Source of the DNA: Photobacterium obscurum
GTDB taxonomy: Bacteria; Pseudomonadota; Gammaproteobacteria; Enterobacterales; Vibrionaceae
Assembly (NCBI RefSeq): GCF_026191635.1
Contig: NZ_JAKRRW010000014.1
Span: 1-64,000, forward strand
Direction: 5' to 3'
Length of the DNA stretch: 64,000 nt
The translations under genes and the position numbers were made by a program. This document shows, piece by piece, positions 37,639-48,689 of this stretch. The notes under the pieces were generated by a model that ran no database searches, had not been told where the DNA came from, and saw only the letters and a program-made list of their open reading frames with translations. Numbering within the stretch: the first letter of the stretch is position 1; each line of letters begins with the position of its first letter.

Positions 37639-38116
37639 TCGACCAAATGGCCGCTTGCTGATCTGGCTGTCTTTCATTGTCGCATTGATCCTGCAGGCGG
37701 CACCATGGCCTGGTGAGCTGGAGCTGTTCCGGCCGTCGTGGGTACTGCTGGTGGCTTTTTACTGGGTGCTGGCCTTGCCGCACCGGGTGAATGTGGGCAC
37801 GGCACTTATACTGGGGCTGCTGTGGGACCTGATGCTGGGCTCAACCCTTGGTGTGCGCGGCCTGATGATGTCGGTGCTGTGTTATATCGTAGCCCTGAAC
37901 TTCCAGGTGCTGCGTAATCTGTCGCTTTGGCAGCAGGCGATGCTGGTAGCTCTACTGACACTGGCCGGTAAGCTGGTAGAGTTCTGGGCGGAGTATCTGG
38001 TCTCCGTCATCACTTTTGAGCCGGAACGGTTGTGGGCAGTATTGCTAAACTTCCTGTTGTGGCCATGGCTGTTTTTACTGCTGCGACGGATGCGTCGTAA
38101 GTTCTCAATTCGTTAA
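37628..38116 (+). CDS. mreD: Rod-shape protein MreD
   Basis: A 162-aa inner-membrane protein with five or six membrane segments, partner of MreC in the elongasome. It starts at GTG 37628, 6-7 nt after GGGGAGG and within the end of mreC. Typical features are FRPSWVLLVAFYWVLALPHR and LGLLWDLMLGSTLG. It ends in a basic tail. Confidence 0.94.
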   Translation: MATSRPNGRLLIWLSFIVALILQAAPWPGELELFRPSWVLLVAFYWVLALPHRVNVGTALILGLLWDLMLGSTLGVRGLMMSVLCYIVALNFQVLRNLSLWQQAMLVALLTLAGKLVEFWAEYLVSVITFEPERLWAVLLNFLLWPWLFLLLRRMRRKFSIR

Positions 38117-38204
38117 ATGATTTTTCAAATAAGGTCCGTTCGATGTTAGGTTGTTAAGATGACATTGAGTGGATCTTTTTGATCTTTAAGTAAATGGTAC
38201 CATC

Positions 38205-38777
38205 ATGCCTGCACTGCAACTTTATCTGGCCTCTGGCTCCCCCCGCCGAAAAGAGTTACTGGCCCAGCTGGGATATACTTTTGAACGGGTCGTGGTAGAC
38301 GTCGAGGAGTGTCATCAACCGGGTGAGACCTCAGCCGAATATGTTCAGCGCCTATCGCAGGACAAGGCACTGGCCGGAGTAAAAGAAACCGGTGGCCAGA
38401 TCCCGGTATTGGGCTCGGATACTATTGTTGTAGTAGATGATGAAATTTTAGAAAAACCTGAAGACTTTGCGGATGCCAAGCGTATGCTGGAATTGCTTTC
38501 CGGCCGAGAGCACCAGGTGATGACCGCTGTTACCCTGGCGACCGCAACCCGCAGAGAAACCTGTCTGGTAACAACGAATGTTTGGTTCAAGACTTTGTCT
38601 GAAAAAGAAATAGAATCATATTGGCAAAGTGGCGAGCCGCAGGATAAAGCAGGCAGTTATGGTATTCAGGGGATAGGCGGCAAGTTTATCGAGCGTATCG
38701 ATGGCAGTTATTACGCTGTGGTGGGGTTACCTTTATTGGAAACTGACATCATGGTTCAAGACTTTTTAAGTTTATAA
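38205..38777 (+). CDS. maf: Maf-family nucleotide pyrophosphatase (dTTP/UTP type, YhdE-like)
   Basis: A 190-aa house-cleaning enzyme that hydrolyses dTTP, UTP and modified pyrimidine nucleotides to monophosphates. Motifs are ASGSPRRKELL at 9-19, QDKA near 53 and GSDTIVVVDDEILEKP at about 69-84, with Asp71 the likely catalytic base. Its place between mreD and rng (as in E. coli yhdE) supports the YhdE subgroup rather than YceF. The ribosome site before ATG 38205 is weak. Confidence 0.92.
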   Translation: MPALQLYLASGSPRRKELLAQLGYTFERVVVDVEECHQPGETSAEYVQRLSQDKALAGVKETGGQIPVLGSDTIVVVDDEILEKPEDFADAKRMLELLSGREHQVMTAVTLATATRRETCLVTTNVWFKTLSEKEIESYWQSGEPQDKAGSYGIQGIGGKFIERIDGSYYAVVGLPLLETDIMVQDFLSL

Positions 38778-38791
38778 ATTTAGAGGCAACC

Positions 38792-40261
38792 ATGAGCACA
38801 GAGCTGCTAATTAATGTGACGCCAAGTGAAACACGCGTTGCAATGATTGAAGGAGGGAACCTTCAGGAAGTACATATAGAAAGAGAATCAAAACGCGGTA
38901 TTGTCGGTAACATCTACAAGGGCCGTGTAAGCCGGGTGCTACCGGGTATGCAGGCTGCGTTTGTTGATATCGGTTTGGAAAAGGCCGCATTTCTTCATGC
39001 GTCCGATATTGTGCCACACACAGAGTGTGTTGCTGAAAATGAAAAGCAGCAATTCCAGGTACGCGATATTTCTGAATTAGTGCGTCAGGGACAAGATTTG
39101 GTCGTGCAGGTCGTTAAAGACCCGTTGGGTACGAAAGGTGCCCGTCTGACTACCGATGTCACGCTGCCGTCGCGCTATTTGGTATTTATGCCGGGCGCAG
39201 GCCATGTCGGTGTGTCTCAGCGTATCGAGAGCGAAAACGAGCGTGAGCGCCTGAAGAAGGTCGTAAACAAATATTGTGATGATCTCGGTGGCTTTATTAT
39301 CCGTACCGCTGCGGAAGGGGCGACAGCGGAAGAACTGGCCCAAGATGCTGCATTCCTTAAGCATTTGTGGCGCAAAGTATTGGAGCGCCGTGCCAAACAC
39401 AAACCAAAATCAATGCTGTACGGTGAACTGGGGCTGGCACAGCGTATCTTGCGTGACTTTGTCGGTACGGAGCTGGATTGTATCCAGGTCGACTCTCGCC
39501 TTGGTTTTGAAAAACTGAAAGAGTTTACCGATGAATTTGTGCCGGAAACGAGTGAGAAAATTGAGTATTACGCCGGTGAGCAACCTATCTTTGATTTATA
39601 CGATACCGAAGCTGAAATTCAGCGCTCGCTGGATCGTAAGGTCGAGCTGAAATCCGGTGGTTACCTGATCATTGATCAGACCGAAGCCATGACAACGGTC
39701 GATATCAATACCGGTGCGTTTGTGGGGCGTCGCAACCTAGAAGAAACGATCTTTAATACCAATATTGAAGCGACCAAAGCGATCGCTCGTCAGCTTCGAC
39801 TGCGAAACTTGGGTGGGATCATCATTATCGACTTTATCGATATGGCCCTTGAAGATCACCAGCGCCGGGTTTTGCAGGCGTTAGAGCAGGCTCTGTCCTA
39901 CGACCGGGTTAAAACCAATATCAACGGCTTTACCCAGCTTGGCCTGGTCGAGATGACCCGTAAGCGAACGCGTGAAAGTATTGAGCATGTGCTTTGCGGT
40001 ACCTGCCCGACCTGCGAAGGCCGAGGTACGGTAAAAACCGTAGAAAGTGTGTGCTATGAGATCCTGCGTGAAATTACACGAGTGAACCGCGCCTACGACG
40101 CCGATCGCTTCGTGGTGTATGTCTCTCCTGCGGTAGCAGAAGCTCTGGCCGGTGATGAATATCATGCCCTGGCTGAGCTCGAAGTATTTATTGGCAAGCA
40201 GGTGAAAATTAAAGCCGAGCCATTATATATTCAAGAACAATTTGACGTAGTAATGATGTAA
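38792..40261 (+). CDS. rng: Ribonuclease G
   Basis: A 489-aa endoribonuclease, the same length as in E. coli, that processes the 5' end of 16S rRNA and degrades some mRNAs. An N-terminal S1 domain (about 35-120, RGIVGNIYKGRVSRVLPGMQ) is followed by the RNase H-like and DNase I-like region with TTVDINTGAFVG and the catalytic aspartate in IIIDFID. The zinc link CGTCPTC joins subunits. It has no long C-terminal scaffold as RNase E does. It lies 14 nt after maf. Confidence 0.97.
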   Translation: MSTELLINVTPSETRVAMIEGGNLQEVHIERESKRGIVGNIYKGRVSRVLPGMQAAFVDIGLEKAAFLHASDIVPHTECVAENEKQQFQVRDISELVRQGQDLVVQVVKDPLGTKGARLTTDVTLPSRYLVFMPGAGHVGVSQRIESENERERLKKVVNKYCDDLGGFIIRTAAEGATAEELAQDAAFLKHLWRKVLERRAKHKPKSMLYGELGLAQRILRDFVGTELDCIQVDSRLGFEKLKEFTDEFVPETSEKIEYYAGEQPIFDLYDTEAEIQRSLDRKVELKSGGYLIIDQTEAMTTVDINTGAFVGRRNLEETIFNTNIEATKAIARQLRLRNLGGIIIIDFIDMALEDHQRRVLQALEQALSYDRVKTNINGFTQLGLVEMTRKRTRESIEHVLCGTCPTCEGRGTVKTVESVCYEILREITRVNRAYDADRFVVYVSPAVAEALAGDEYHALAELEVFIGKQVKIKAEPLYIQEQFDVVMM

Positions 40262-40282
40262 TTACTAATGCGAGGCTATTGA

Positions 40283-43200
40283 GTGACAACAGTTCCAGTT
40301 CGTCTGGCGCGTGGATTAATGTGGCTGGTGCTGACGACGTTGGTGCTGGCCGCTATTGCTATTAGTGGTCTGCGTTTTTTCCTTCCCCAGCTAAACGAAT
40401 ACCGCGAACCAATTCGCCAGTGGGCATCTGAACAGGCCGAAATGCGCCTTGAGATCGCCCATGTTGAAGGCTACTGGCGTAACCTTGGACCCTCCCTGTT
40501 GCTACAGGGGGTGGAGGTGGCTGCAACCGATGACCCGGCTTCTATTGTTCGAGTCGGTGATGTCGAAATGCAGTTTGATATGCTGCTATCGGTTTTCGAG
40601 ATGCGGCCAGTATTTAAAGATATTCGTATCGATCAGCTTAGCCTCGATTTGACCCGTCTTCCCGGCTCTATCTTCAGTCAGGCTTCTCCGCCACAGACAA
40701 CCAAGAGTAATGGCCAGGCATCCACCGTAGCTCGGTTGGAGCAGCTGATCTTCGTACAGCTGGGTCAGTTTTCATTACGTAATTCTGATATCACAGTGCT
40801 ATCCCCTGCCGGGCACAAGCAGCGTATCGATATTAGCGAGCTGAAATGGGATGGAACCGGTGGTCAGCACCTAGCCGAAGGGGTGATCAGTGTCGCTGAT
40901 ACCCACTTTAGCCAGATGCGAGTGATTGCTAACTTATCAGCTAATCGGTCTTTGCCTGAGTTGTCGGGCAATATCTATGTTCAGACTCAAAACTTATCGG
41001 TGACGCCTTGGCTTAACAAGAAAATGCTCGGTGGTGCCGATGTGACTGGCAGTAACATCAATGCCGAAGTCTGGTTAAACCTGAAAAAAGGTGAAGTAGT
41101 ACATAGTCTGGCCAGGCTGGATGATAGCTACCTGCGCTGGCGAGAAGGAGAAGAAAAACATGAGTTCCGGATCCGTCAGGGGTTGGTGGGGCTGACTCCG
41201 CAATCGTTGCCTGAGGGTAAAATAGGTTGGCGAATCGACAGCGATCAGATGCTACTGCAAACCGATAAAGTGATGTGGCCGGCGTTTGATCTTGCGGCAC
41301 AATGGCAGCCAGAACGCTGGCAAGTCGCGTTAAGCAGCCTGCCTCTGGATCGGCTGATGCCCTTCGTTAGCTTCCTGCCCCAAGACAATCCTGCAACGGA
41401 GATACTCTATGCATTGCGCCCCTCTGGCCAGCTGCAAGATATCCGAATAGCGGCCGATGGCGATCAGGCTCCGCGCTTCTCCGTCAATATGAAGCAGTTT
41501 GGTATAAAGCAATGGGAGCTGTTACCAGGGGTTAGTAAGCTCGATGCTAGAATCAGCGGCAACTTGCAGGCCGGTAAAGCGGTATTGGATCTTAAAGACG
41601 ATACTCTGCCGTATGGCGAGGTGTTTCAGGCCCCATTAAATATCACTGATGGCGAAGTAACTGCTTACTGGCAAGTTGGTGACGATGGCTGGCGACTGTG
41701 GAGCGATCAGCTGGCAGTTAAGACGCCGCATCTGAAGGCGGATGGACAGTTCCGGTTGGACTTTCCTGCTAACTCGCCGGCATGGCTGTCATTTTATGGC
41801 GAGGCCTCGGTGAGCAATGCGGGGGAAACATGGCGTTATCTGCCGACATTGGCCCTGGGGCGCGACCTGACCGACTACCTGTCGACGGCGATACGTGGCG
41901 GTAAGGCTGATGGTGCTCAGTTGTTATGGTACGGCGAGCTGGCCGATTTCCCTTATCATAAAAACGACGGTGTTTTTCAGGTTGATGTTCCGCTCAAGGA
42001 TGGACGTTTCAGCTTTGATACCGCATGGCCAGAGTTGACTGACTTGGCATTGGATCTGCGGTTTGAAAATGATTTTATGTACCTCGATGGCAGCCACGCT
42101 AAAACTCTGGGAGCAACTGCCTCCCGGGTAACCGGCGCAGCAGAGCTTAGCGAAAAAGGTCACCTAAAGTTAGCGCTAGAGGTTGGTGCTGAAGGTCCGC
42201 AGATCCGCGATTATATGCTGGCGACACCGCTGGTTGATTCGGTAGGGGCAGCATTAACCACCGTTCAGATCAGCGGTCCGGTAACTTCACGTTTCAAGCT
42301 CGATATTCCTTTTGACGGCAGTGAGGTACGTGCCTGGGGCTCGGCGCAGCTGGATCAGAATCTGCTTACCATTGAGACGCCCCCTATTCAGCTTGAACAG
42401 GTCGGCGGTAGTCTAAGCTTCGACAATGATGTGATTAAGGCAGAAAACATTCAGGGTATGCTGTTGGCTCAACCTGTGACTTTTGGTTTCGCAGGCAATA
42501 GTGTTGAAGCCGGTTATCAGGTTGGGATTGAGCTTGCCGGTGACTGGCAGGTGGCGAAATTACAGCAACAGCTTCAGGACCCTTTGCTGGCACATGTTTC
42601 TGGCCATAGCCCGTGGCAGGCCCAGGTAGGGGTGAACCTACATGATACCGGCTTCGACTATGATGTCGATTTGCAGGCACCTTTGGCAGCGGTCAACAGC
42701 CAGCTGCCTTACCCGTTAAGCATTTCTGCCGGAACAGAGCAGCGGGTGGCGGTGACGGCAGCAGGTAATGCCGAGTCTCTGACCGGTACGATAATGGTGC
42801 CGGATGCCCAGTATCAGGCTGTGATCAATCTTGTGCCTGAGCGGCTGAAAATCGAAGCCAGCGAACTGCTTGTCGGCCAGGGAAAGCTACACACCCTGTC
42901 ATCGGGCAGCCATAGCCTGAACATCAATAGCGAGCAGCTCGATGCGGACCACTGGCTAGAGCTTGCAGGCGAAATTAATGACAAAGCCACACAAACGGCA
43001 CAAGCTGGGCAGCCTACGGTAATGCCGGAGCTACCGCTGCCGACCCGAGTCAATAGCCGGATCAAGAAGCTGAAGCTGGCGACGTTGAACTGGAATGAGG
43101 TCGATCTGGCTGTACGCAAGAAGCCTGCAGGCTGGCATATGATACTGGGAAGCCGCGAGATGACCGGCGAGGCCTTCTGGCCTGACGGGGCTCCATTGAG

Positions 43201-44173
43201 GATCACGCTGGATAAAATGCACTTGAATTTGCCGGGATTGGATATTGATAGCGAAAAGCCAAAACCGCGTAAGAAATACATTCCACAGAGTGATATTCCG
43301 GCGGCGACAGAGTTTGACCGCTCTATGATGGCGAATATGCCTGAAATGGATTTGCTGCTGCAAGATGCCTGGTTACAGGGATATCGTCTTGGCAAGGTAA
43401 CCGGCAAATTACGGCGTGAAGGCTCGATGCTGGAGCTGCAGAACCTCTTGATTGATTCTGGCTCGACGTCGCTGAACCTGGATGGTCATTGGACTTTGGA
43501 CGATGATCATAATGAAACCCAAATCGCCTTTGATATAGAAGGCGAAAATAGCTCCGACTTGATGGGACGCTTTGGTGTTTCGGGAGGGATTCAAGGGGCG
43601 AAATTTAGTAGCTATGCTTCTATTCAGTGGCAGGGCTCTCCTTGGATGATGCACCGGGAAACCTTGACTGGCGAAGTGAAAACCGAAACCGGTAAGGGCG
43701 TGATCAGTGATGTCGGCGGTGCGGGTCGCTTACTCGGGTTATTTAGTATCGATTCGATTGTGCGCAAAATGCAGCTCGATTTCTCTGGTATTTTTGACGA
43801 CGGCCTGGCGTTTAACTACATCAAAGGCTCCGGAACCATTGAAAACGGCCTGTTTGAGAGCAATGACGTTAAGATGCAGGCTCTTGCTGGTGATATGTTT
43901 ATTACCGGAAGTGCTAACCTTGTAAGTGAAACGGTTGATGCCAGGGTGAAATTCATTCCTGATTTCACATCCGGTATACCGGTCCTGACTGCATTTGCCG
44001 TGGCACCGCAAACTGCAATCTTTGTGTTTGCGATATCAACGGCGTTGTCACCGGTTGTGGATGTATTCACCCAGATCAATTATGTGGTGAAGGGGCCAAT
44101 CGATTCTCCTTCGGTAACCGAGCAGTCGCGCTTCACCGGTGAATATACGTTACCCGAAAAGCTCAACGAGTAA
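40283..44173 (+). CDS. yhdP: AsmA-like lipid transport protein YhdP
   Basis: A 1296-aa bridge protein of the TamB/YhdP/YdbH group, anchored by an N-terminal membrane segment (about 10-30) and filling the periplasm with a long beta-rich groove that carries phospholipids to the outer membrane. DUF3971 and the C-terminal AsmA_2-type region (GKGVISDVGGAGRLLGLFSID) can be recognised. GTG 40283 follows GAGG at 8 nt. The length fits E. coli YhdP (about 1266 aa). It lies in the rng-yhdP-nit-tldD order known from gammaproteobacteria. Confidence 0.93.
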   Translation: MTTVPVRLARGLMWLVLTTLVLAAIAISGLRFFLPQLNEYREPIRQWASEQAEMRLEIAHVEGYWRNLGPSLLLQGVEVAATDDPASIVRVGDVEMQFDMLLSVFEMRPVFKDIRIDQLSLDLTRLPGSIFSQASPPQTTKSNGQASTVARLEQLIFVQLGQFSLRNSDITVLSPAGHKQRIDISELKWDGTGGQHLAEGVISVADTHFSQMRVIANLSANRSLPELSGNIYVQTQNLSVTPWLNKKMLGGADVTGSNINAEVWLNLKKGEVVHSLARLDDSYLRWREGEEKHEFRIRQGLVGLTPQSLPEGKIGWRIDSDQMLLQTDKVMWPAFDLAAQWQPERWQVALSSLPLDRLMPFVSFLPQDNPATEILYALRPSGQLQDIRIAADGDQAPRFSVNMKQFGIKQWELLPGVSKLDARISGNLQAGKAVLDLKDDTLPYGEVFQAPLNITDGEVTAYWQVGDDGWRLWSDQLAVKTPHLKADGQFRLDFPANSPAWLSFYGEASVSNAGETWRYLPTLALGRDLTDYLSTAIRGGKADGAQLLWYGELADFPYHKNDGVFQVDVPLKDGRFSFDTAWPELTDLALDLRFENDFMYLDGSHAKTLGATASRVTGAAELSEKGHLKLALEVGAEGPQIRDYMLATPLVDSVGAALTTVQISGPVTSRFKLDIPFDGSEVRAWGSAQLDQNLLTIETPPIQLEQVGGSLSFDNDVIKAENIQGMLLAQPVTFGFAGNSVEAGYQVGIELAGDWQVAKLQQQLQDPLLAHVSGHSPWQAQVGVNLHDTGFDYDVDLQAPLAAVNSQLPYPLSISAGTEQRVAVTAAGNAESLTGTIMVPDAQYQAVINLVPERLKIEASELLVGQGKLHTLSSGSHSLNINSEQLDADHWLELAGEINDKATQTAQAGQPTVMPELPLPTRVNSRIKKLKLATLNWNEVDLAVRKKPAGWHMILGSREMTGEAFWPDGAPLRITLDKMHLNLPGLDIDSEKPKPRKKYIPQSDIPAATEFDRSMMANMPEMDLLLQDAWLQGYRLGKVTGKLRREGSMLELQNLLIDSGSTSLNLDGHWTLDDDHNETQIAFDIEGENSSDLMGRFGVSGGIQGAKFSSYASIQWQGSPWMMHRETLTGEVKTETGKGVISDVGGAGRLLGLFSIDSIVRKMQLDFSGIFDDGLAFNYIKGSGTIENGLFESNDVKMQALAGDMFITGSANLVSETVDARVKFIPDFTSGIPVLTAFAVAPQTAIFVFAISTALSPVVDVFTQINYVVKGPIDSPSVTEQSRFTGEYTLPEKLNE

Positions 44174-44247
44174 GACTAATTAGTATAAGAACAAGGCTAC
44201 TTTAGATAGCCATGGAATAGCGCAAAGCCGGATAAAGGATGTGAGTT

Positions 44248-45066
44248 ATGGCAAAAGTAGGCATTGTACAGATGAACTCAGGGCCCGATCCTGATGCGAA
44301 TCTTAAAAAGTTGAAGAAGAAACTCAAAGGCTTGCAGCTGCAAGGGGCAAAGTTGGTTGTAACACCGGAAAACTGCCTGGTGTTTGGGGCCCGCTCGGAT
44401 TATCAGCGTCATGCTGAGCCGCTGGGAAATGGCCCTTTGCAAACGGAGTTATCGACGCTTACCCGGCAGCTGGGCATTTGGTTGCTTGTCGGTTCGATGC
44501 CCATTCGCCAACCTGACGGGGCGATAACCACCACTGCACTGTTGTTTGATGACAAAGGGAAATGCCAGGCACATTACGATAAATTGCATATGTTTGATGT
44601 TGAAGTTGAAGATCAGCATCATAGCTACCGTGAATCTGACACGTTCCGGCCGGGTGGTGAAGTCAAAGTCGTGCCAACACCATTTGGCAACATCGGATTA
44701 TCAATCTGTTATGATATTCGCTTCCCGCAATTATATGCCGCACTGAGAGAGCAAGGTGCTGATATTATTGTGATACCGGCAGCCTTTACCAAAGTAACCG
44801 GCAAGGCACACTGGGACGTATTATTAAGAGCCCGTGCGGTGGAGACACAGTGCTGGATTGTTGCTGCAGCCCAGTGGGGCGAGCATAACGAAGGCCGGGA
44901 AACCTGGGGGCACTCAATGATTATTGACCCTTGGGGGCAGGTGGTTGTCTGCCAGGAGCAGGGAACCGGGGTGCTAACGGCCGATCTGGATTTAAATTTA
45001 AGCCAGACGATAAGAACAAATATGCCACTGGTGAAACACGCCCGACTTGGTGTGCACCAGCGATAG
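44248..45066 (+). CDS. Carbon-nitrogen hydrolase (Nit-family amidase)
   Basis: A 272-aa nitrilase-superfamily enzyme of the Nit1/Nit2 branch. The catalytic triad is Glu41 (TPENCLV), Lys112 (YDKLHMFD) and Cys154 (SICYDIRFPQLY). The insertion between Lys and Cys (VEVEDQHHSYRESDTF) is typical of relatives that hydrolyse deaminated glutathione, so this metabolite-repair role is likely but not proved. ATG 44248 follows AAAGGA. It lies between yhdP and tldD and is probably co-transcribed with them. Confidence 0.88.
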   Translation: MAKVGIVQMNSGPDPDANLKKLKKKLKGLQLQGAKLVVTPENCLVFGARSDYQRHAEPLGNGPLQTELSTLTRQLGIWLLVGSMPIRQPDGAITTTALLFDDKGKCQAHYDKLHMFDVEVEDQHHSYRESDTFRPGGEVKVVPTPFGNIGLSICYDIRFPQLYAALREQGADIIVIPAAFTKVTGKAHWDVLLRARAVETQCWIVAAAQWGEHNEGRETWGHSMIIDPWGQVVVCQEQGTGVLTADLDLNLSQTIRTNMPLVKHARLGVHQR

Positions 45067-45088
45067 ATATCTTACAAGAGCAAAGTGA

Positions 45089-46534
45089 ATGACTCTGGAA
45101 ACTGTAGAAAATACCATGCTGGCCCAGTCTGGGCTGGGCCGTGATGAATTAAGTCAAATCCTGGGGCTGATTGCCACGCGGGATGTCGACTATGCCGATA
45201 TTTATTTTCAGTCCTGCTGGCATGAATCGCTAGTACTGGAAGATAGTATTATTAAAGATGGTTCGTTCAACATTGACCGAGGCGTGGGAGTTCGGGCGGT
45301 TGCTGGAGAGAAAACCGGTTTTGCCTATTCTGATCAGATCAACCAGCTTGCGCTAACCCAGAGTGCCAAGGCGGCTCGTGGTATCGTTCGCGGCGGCGGT
45401 AACGGCAAAGTACAGGCCTTTAGTCCGGTGACGGCTTCAGGGATCTATGCCCCGGTTGACCCATTGGGCAGCTTTGACAAGCACCAGAAAATTGCTCTGC
45501 TTGAAGAGATCGATCGGTATATCCGTACCAAAGAGCCGTTGGTGACAGAAGTTTCTGTCAGTATTAACGGTGTTTATGAGCAAGTGCTCGTTGCTGCGTT
45601 GGACGGCACCTATGCGGCCGATATCCGTCCGCTGGTACGTTTGTCTATTAGTGTATTGATCGAGAAAGGCGATAAGCGTGAGCACGGCAGTGCCGGTGGC
45701 GGTGGTCGTTATGGCTACGAGTATTTTCTTACTGAAGAAAATGGCAAGTCTATTGCACTGAATTATGCCGATGAGGCGATCCGCCAGGCTTTGGTCAATA
45801 TTGACGCCGATGCTGCCCCGGCAGGGACAATGCCGGTTGTTCTGGGGGCTGGTTGGCCGGGCGTGCTATTGCATGAAGCCGTGGGACACGGTCTGGAAGG
45901 AGACTTCAACCGTAAAGGCTCGTCGATGTTTGCTGGTCATATGGGTGAGCAGGTGACATCTCCTCTGTGTACGATTGTCGATGATGGCACGCTGGTCAAC
46001 CGTCGTGGCTCGATCAATATCGATGATGAGGGGACACCGGGTCAGTACAATGTTCTGGTCGAAGGCGGCAAACTTAAAGGCTACATGCAAGATAAGCTGA
46101 ATGCGCGTTTGATGGGCGTCAATCCTACAGGTAACGGCCGACGTGAATCCTATGCGCATCTGCCGATGCCACGTATGACCAATACCTACATGCTGCCGGG
46201 CGAGCATACGCCGGAAGAGATCATTTCCAGCGTGAAGCAGGGGATCTATGCCCCTAACTTTGGCGGTGGTCAGGTTGATATTACGTCTGGTAAGTTTGTA
46301 TTCTCAGCTTCCGAGGCCTACCTGATTGAGAATGGTAAGATCACTCGTCCAATAAAGGGCGCAACCCTGATCGGTAGCGGTATTGAAGCGATGCAGCAGG
46401 TCTCGATGGTGGGTAACGATCTTGATATCGACCGTGGTGTGGGTGTGTGTGGCAAGGCCGGACAGAGTGTACCTGTCGGTGTTGGTCAGCCTACCCTGAA
46501 AATTGACTTGATGACGGTGGGTGGTACGCAGTAA
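45089..46534 (+). CDS. tldD: Metalloprotease TldD
   Basis: The catalytic subunit of the TldD/TldE protease that trims unfolded peptides and takes part in microcin B17 and CcdA processing in E. coli. At 481 aa it has the zinc motif HEAVGH with His262, Glu263 and His267, followed by GLEGDFN. The C-terminal region [15 protein letters not shown] is typical. Its partner pmbA (tldE) lies about 800 bp on, beyond darP. A terminator follows. Confidence 0.97.
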   Translation: MTLETVENTMLAQSGLGRDELSQILGLIATRDVDYADIYFQSCWHESLVLEDSIIKDGSFNIDRGVGVRAVAGEKTGFAYSDQINQLALTQSAKAARGIVRGGGNGKVQAFSPVTASGIYAPVDPLGSFDKHQKIALLEEIDRYIRTKEPLVTEVSVSINGVYEQVLVAALDGTYAADIRPLVRLSISVLIEKGDKREHGSAGGGGRYGYEYFLTEENGKSIALNYADEAIRQALVNIDADAAPAGTMPVVLGAGWPGVLLHEAVGHGLEGDFNRKGSSMFAGHMGEQVTSPLCTIVDDGTLVNRRGSINIDDEGTPGQYNVLVEGGKLKGYMQDKLNARLMGVNPTGNGRRESYAHLPMPRMTNTYMLPGEHTPEEIISSVKQGIYAPNFGGGQVDITSGKFVFSASEAYLIENGKITRPIKGATLIGSGIEAMQQVSMVGNDLDIDRGVGVCGKAGQSVPVGVGQPTLKIDLMTVGGTQ

Positions 46535-46566
46535 CCACGTACTTAGTTTGAGAAGTCTCTATTTAT

Positions 46567-46603
46567 AAAAAATGCCAGCAAAGTGATTGCTGGCATTTTA
46601 TTA
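46567..46603. terminator. Bidirectional terminator between tldD and darP
   Basis: A 12-bp stem AAAATGCCAGCA/TGCTGGCATTTT (46569-46580, 46588-46599) with a 7-nt loop and T-rich tails on both strands. Confidence 0.88.
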
Positions 46604-46636
46604 TTCAGGCGAATAAAAATTCGCTAGGGGGAGCGA

Positions 46637-47161
46637 CTAGTCTTCCAGGTACAGTTCTTTCAGGTACTGGAAGATTTCGCGGTACGCTTTTGCTGGTTTG
46701 TTTTGCGCCTTTTCTTTGTTCGCCTGGCGGACAAGCTGGCGTAGACGTTGACGATCCGCATCAGGGTGGTCAACCATGATCGCATTGATCATGCTGTCGC
46801 CATTTTCGATCAGCTTGTCGCGCTTAAGCTCCAGCTTGCGCAGGGCAACCGTCGCCTGTGAGTGCTTGTTACGCAGCATGTCCAGAGCGGCTTGAATTGG
46901 CTCGACCTCAACTTGGCGCATTAGCTTGCCAACGCGCTGTAACTGGCGGCGGCGGGCTTCATTTTTAAAGCGCTGGGCGTCACGAACGGCATCCAGCAGT
47001 TCTTCGTCTAGCGGAATTTTTGCTAGCGCATTAGGCTTAAGCTCAACAAGCTCCTCACCAAGTTTTTGCAGGGCTTCCATATCGCGTTTCATCTCGGACT
47101 TACTTACCCAGATGATTTCTTCTTCCTCTTCCCAAGGGGCTTTTTGGTTTTTACGGCTCAT
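46637..47161 (-). CDS. darP: Ribosome biogenesis factor DarP (YjgA)
   Basis: A 174-aa highly charged helical protein of the YjgA/DUF615 family, which helps 50S subunit maturation in E. coli. Recognisable parts are [24 protein letters not shown] (split by charge clusters) and the C-terminal [13 protein letters not shown]. It runs opposite to its neighbours, diverging from pmbA, an arrangement known in gammaproteobacteria. Confidence 0.93.
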   Translation of the reverse strand: MSRKNQKAPWEEEEEIIWVSKSEMKRDMEALQKLGEELVELKPNALAKIPLDEELLDAVRDAQRFKNEARRRQLQRVGKLMRQVEVEPIQAALDMLRNKHSQATVALRKLELKRDKLIENGDSMINAIMVDHPDADRQRLRQLVRQANKEKAQNKPAKAYREIFQYLKELYLED

Positions 47162-47336
47162 AACAGGCTCACTAAAGAAGGTAATGGCTCTATTTTATCA
47201 GTTTAATCGTGATTTGGGGCGCAAATTACGCACAGGCGGTGTTATCCTATAAGTAATACTCATTTCATTGGGCTCCTTGTCGTTTTGACATGGTTAAACC
47301 AATGAAACTGTTATCATTTCCTGAGAAAGTGAAGGT

Positions 47337-48680
47337 ATGGACGTAAGAGAACAGGTCGCACAGCAGCGCGTAGAGCTGGAAGCTGCGGTCGCAAAAGCAT
47401 TAGAGCTGGCGGGTCAGCAGGCTGACGCTGCGGAAGTTGCTATTAATAAAACCACTGGTATCAGCGTATCCACCCGCATGTGTGACGTTGAGAATGTGGA
47501 GTTTAATAGCGATGGTGCGTTAGGTATCACCGTGTATCGCGGCCAGCGTAAAGGCAGTGCCTCTACGTCTGATTTGAGTGAGAATGCGATCGCTCAGACT
47601 GTTGCCGCAGCGCTGGATATCGCCCGTTATACGTCAGAGGATCCCTATGCCGGCCCTGGCCCGAAAGAGCTGATGGCCACGGATATTCCTGATTTGGACT
47701 TGTTCCATCCGGATGAGCCGGAACCTGATCATGCTGCTGCGATTGCTATTCAGGCAGAGCAGGCGGCACTGGATTATGATCCTCGCATCAAGCAAAGCGA
47801 TGGTGCGAGCTATGATAGCCATTATGGGATCCGCGTTTATGGTAACAGCCACGGGATGTTGGCCAGTTACGCATCAAGCCGCCATAGCACCAGTTGCTGT
47901 GTGATCGCCGAAGGCAAGAACGGCGAGATGGAGCGTGATTATAGCTATACCACGGCGCGTCGTGCCGTTGACCTATGGACTCCTGAAAAGGTTGGTCAGC
48001 ATGCAGCAGAGCGTACGGTCAGCCGTATTGACCCACAGAAGCTATCGACGCGAGAAGCGCCGATCATGTTTGCTGCTGATGTGGCAACCGGGTTGTTTGG
48101 TCACTTGGTTATGGCGATCAGTGGCTCTAACTTGTATCGCAAGTCGTCTTTCCTTCTTGATAAGCTTGATGAGCAGATTTTCCCTGAATGGATGAATATC
48201 AGCGAGCGTCCGCATATTCTTCGCGGTATGGCGAGTACGCCATTTGACAGTGAAGGTTTGGCAACGCACGATCGCGAAATTATTCAAGATGGTATTTTGC
48301 AGACCTATCTAATGACCAGTTACGCCGCACGTAAACTGGGCCGCCAGCCAACCGGACATGCTGGTGGTATTCATAACTGGCTGGTTCAGTCGACCGGTGA
48401 AGATTACAGCCAGATGCTGAAGAAAATGGACCGTGGCCTGTTGGTGACCGAGCTGATGGGGCAGGGAGTCAATATTGTTACGGGAGATTATTCACGTGGC
48501 GCAGCGGGTTTCTGGGTTGAAAATGGTGAGATCCAGTTCCCGGTCAGCGAGGTGACCATCGCCGGCAACCTGAAAGACATGATGCAAAATATCGTGGCAA
48601 TTGGTACTGATACCGAGACCCGCAGCCAGATCCAGACCGGCTCGATGCTGCTTGATACAATGAAAATCGCAGGCGAGTAA
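47337..48680 (+). CDS. pmbA: Metalloprotease partner PmbA (TldE)
   Basis: The 447-aa non-catalytic subunit of the TldD/TldE protease; it shares the fold with TldD but lacks the HExxxH zinc motif, as expected. Family segments are [32 protein letters not shown] and [20 protein letters not shown] 47337 follows GAAGG. A consensus TTGACA stands 48 bp upstream (47285-47290), but a matching -10 is not clear. Confidence 0.96.
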   Translation: MDVREQVAQQRVELEAAVAKALELAGQQADAAEVAINKTTGISVSTRMCDVENVEFNSDGALGITVYRGQRKGSASTSDLSENAIAQTVAAALDIARYTSEDPYAGPGPKELMATDIPDLDLFHPDEPEPDHAAAIAIQAEQAALDYDPRIKQSDGASYDSHYGIRVYGNSHGMLASYASSRHSTSCCVIAEGKNGEMERDYSYTTARRAVDLWTPEKVGQHAAERTVSRIDPQKLSTREAPIMFAADVATGLFGHLVMAISGSNLYRKSSFLLDKLDEQIFPEWMNISERPHILRGMASTPFDSEGLATHDREIIQDGILQTYLMTSYAARKLGRQPTGHAGGIHNWLVQSTGEDYSQMLKKMDRGLLVTELMGQGVNIVTGDYSRGAAGFWVENGEIQFPVSEVTIAGNLKDMMQNIVAIGTDTETRSQIQTGSMLLDTMKIAGE

Positions 48681-48689
48681 AAGCGGTTA

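Noticed and set aside
42814..43407. 197-codon frame antisense to yhdP
   Set aside because: Low-complexity composition and full overlap with a well-supported gene.
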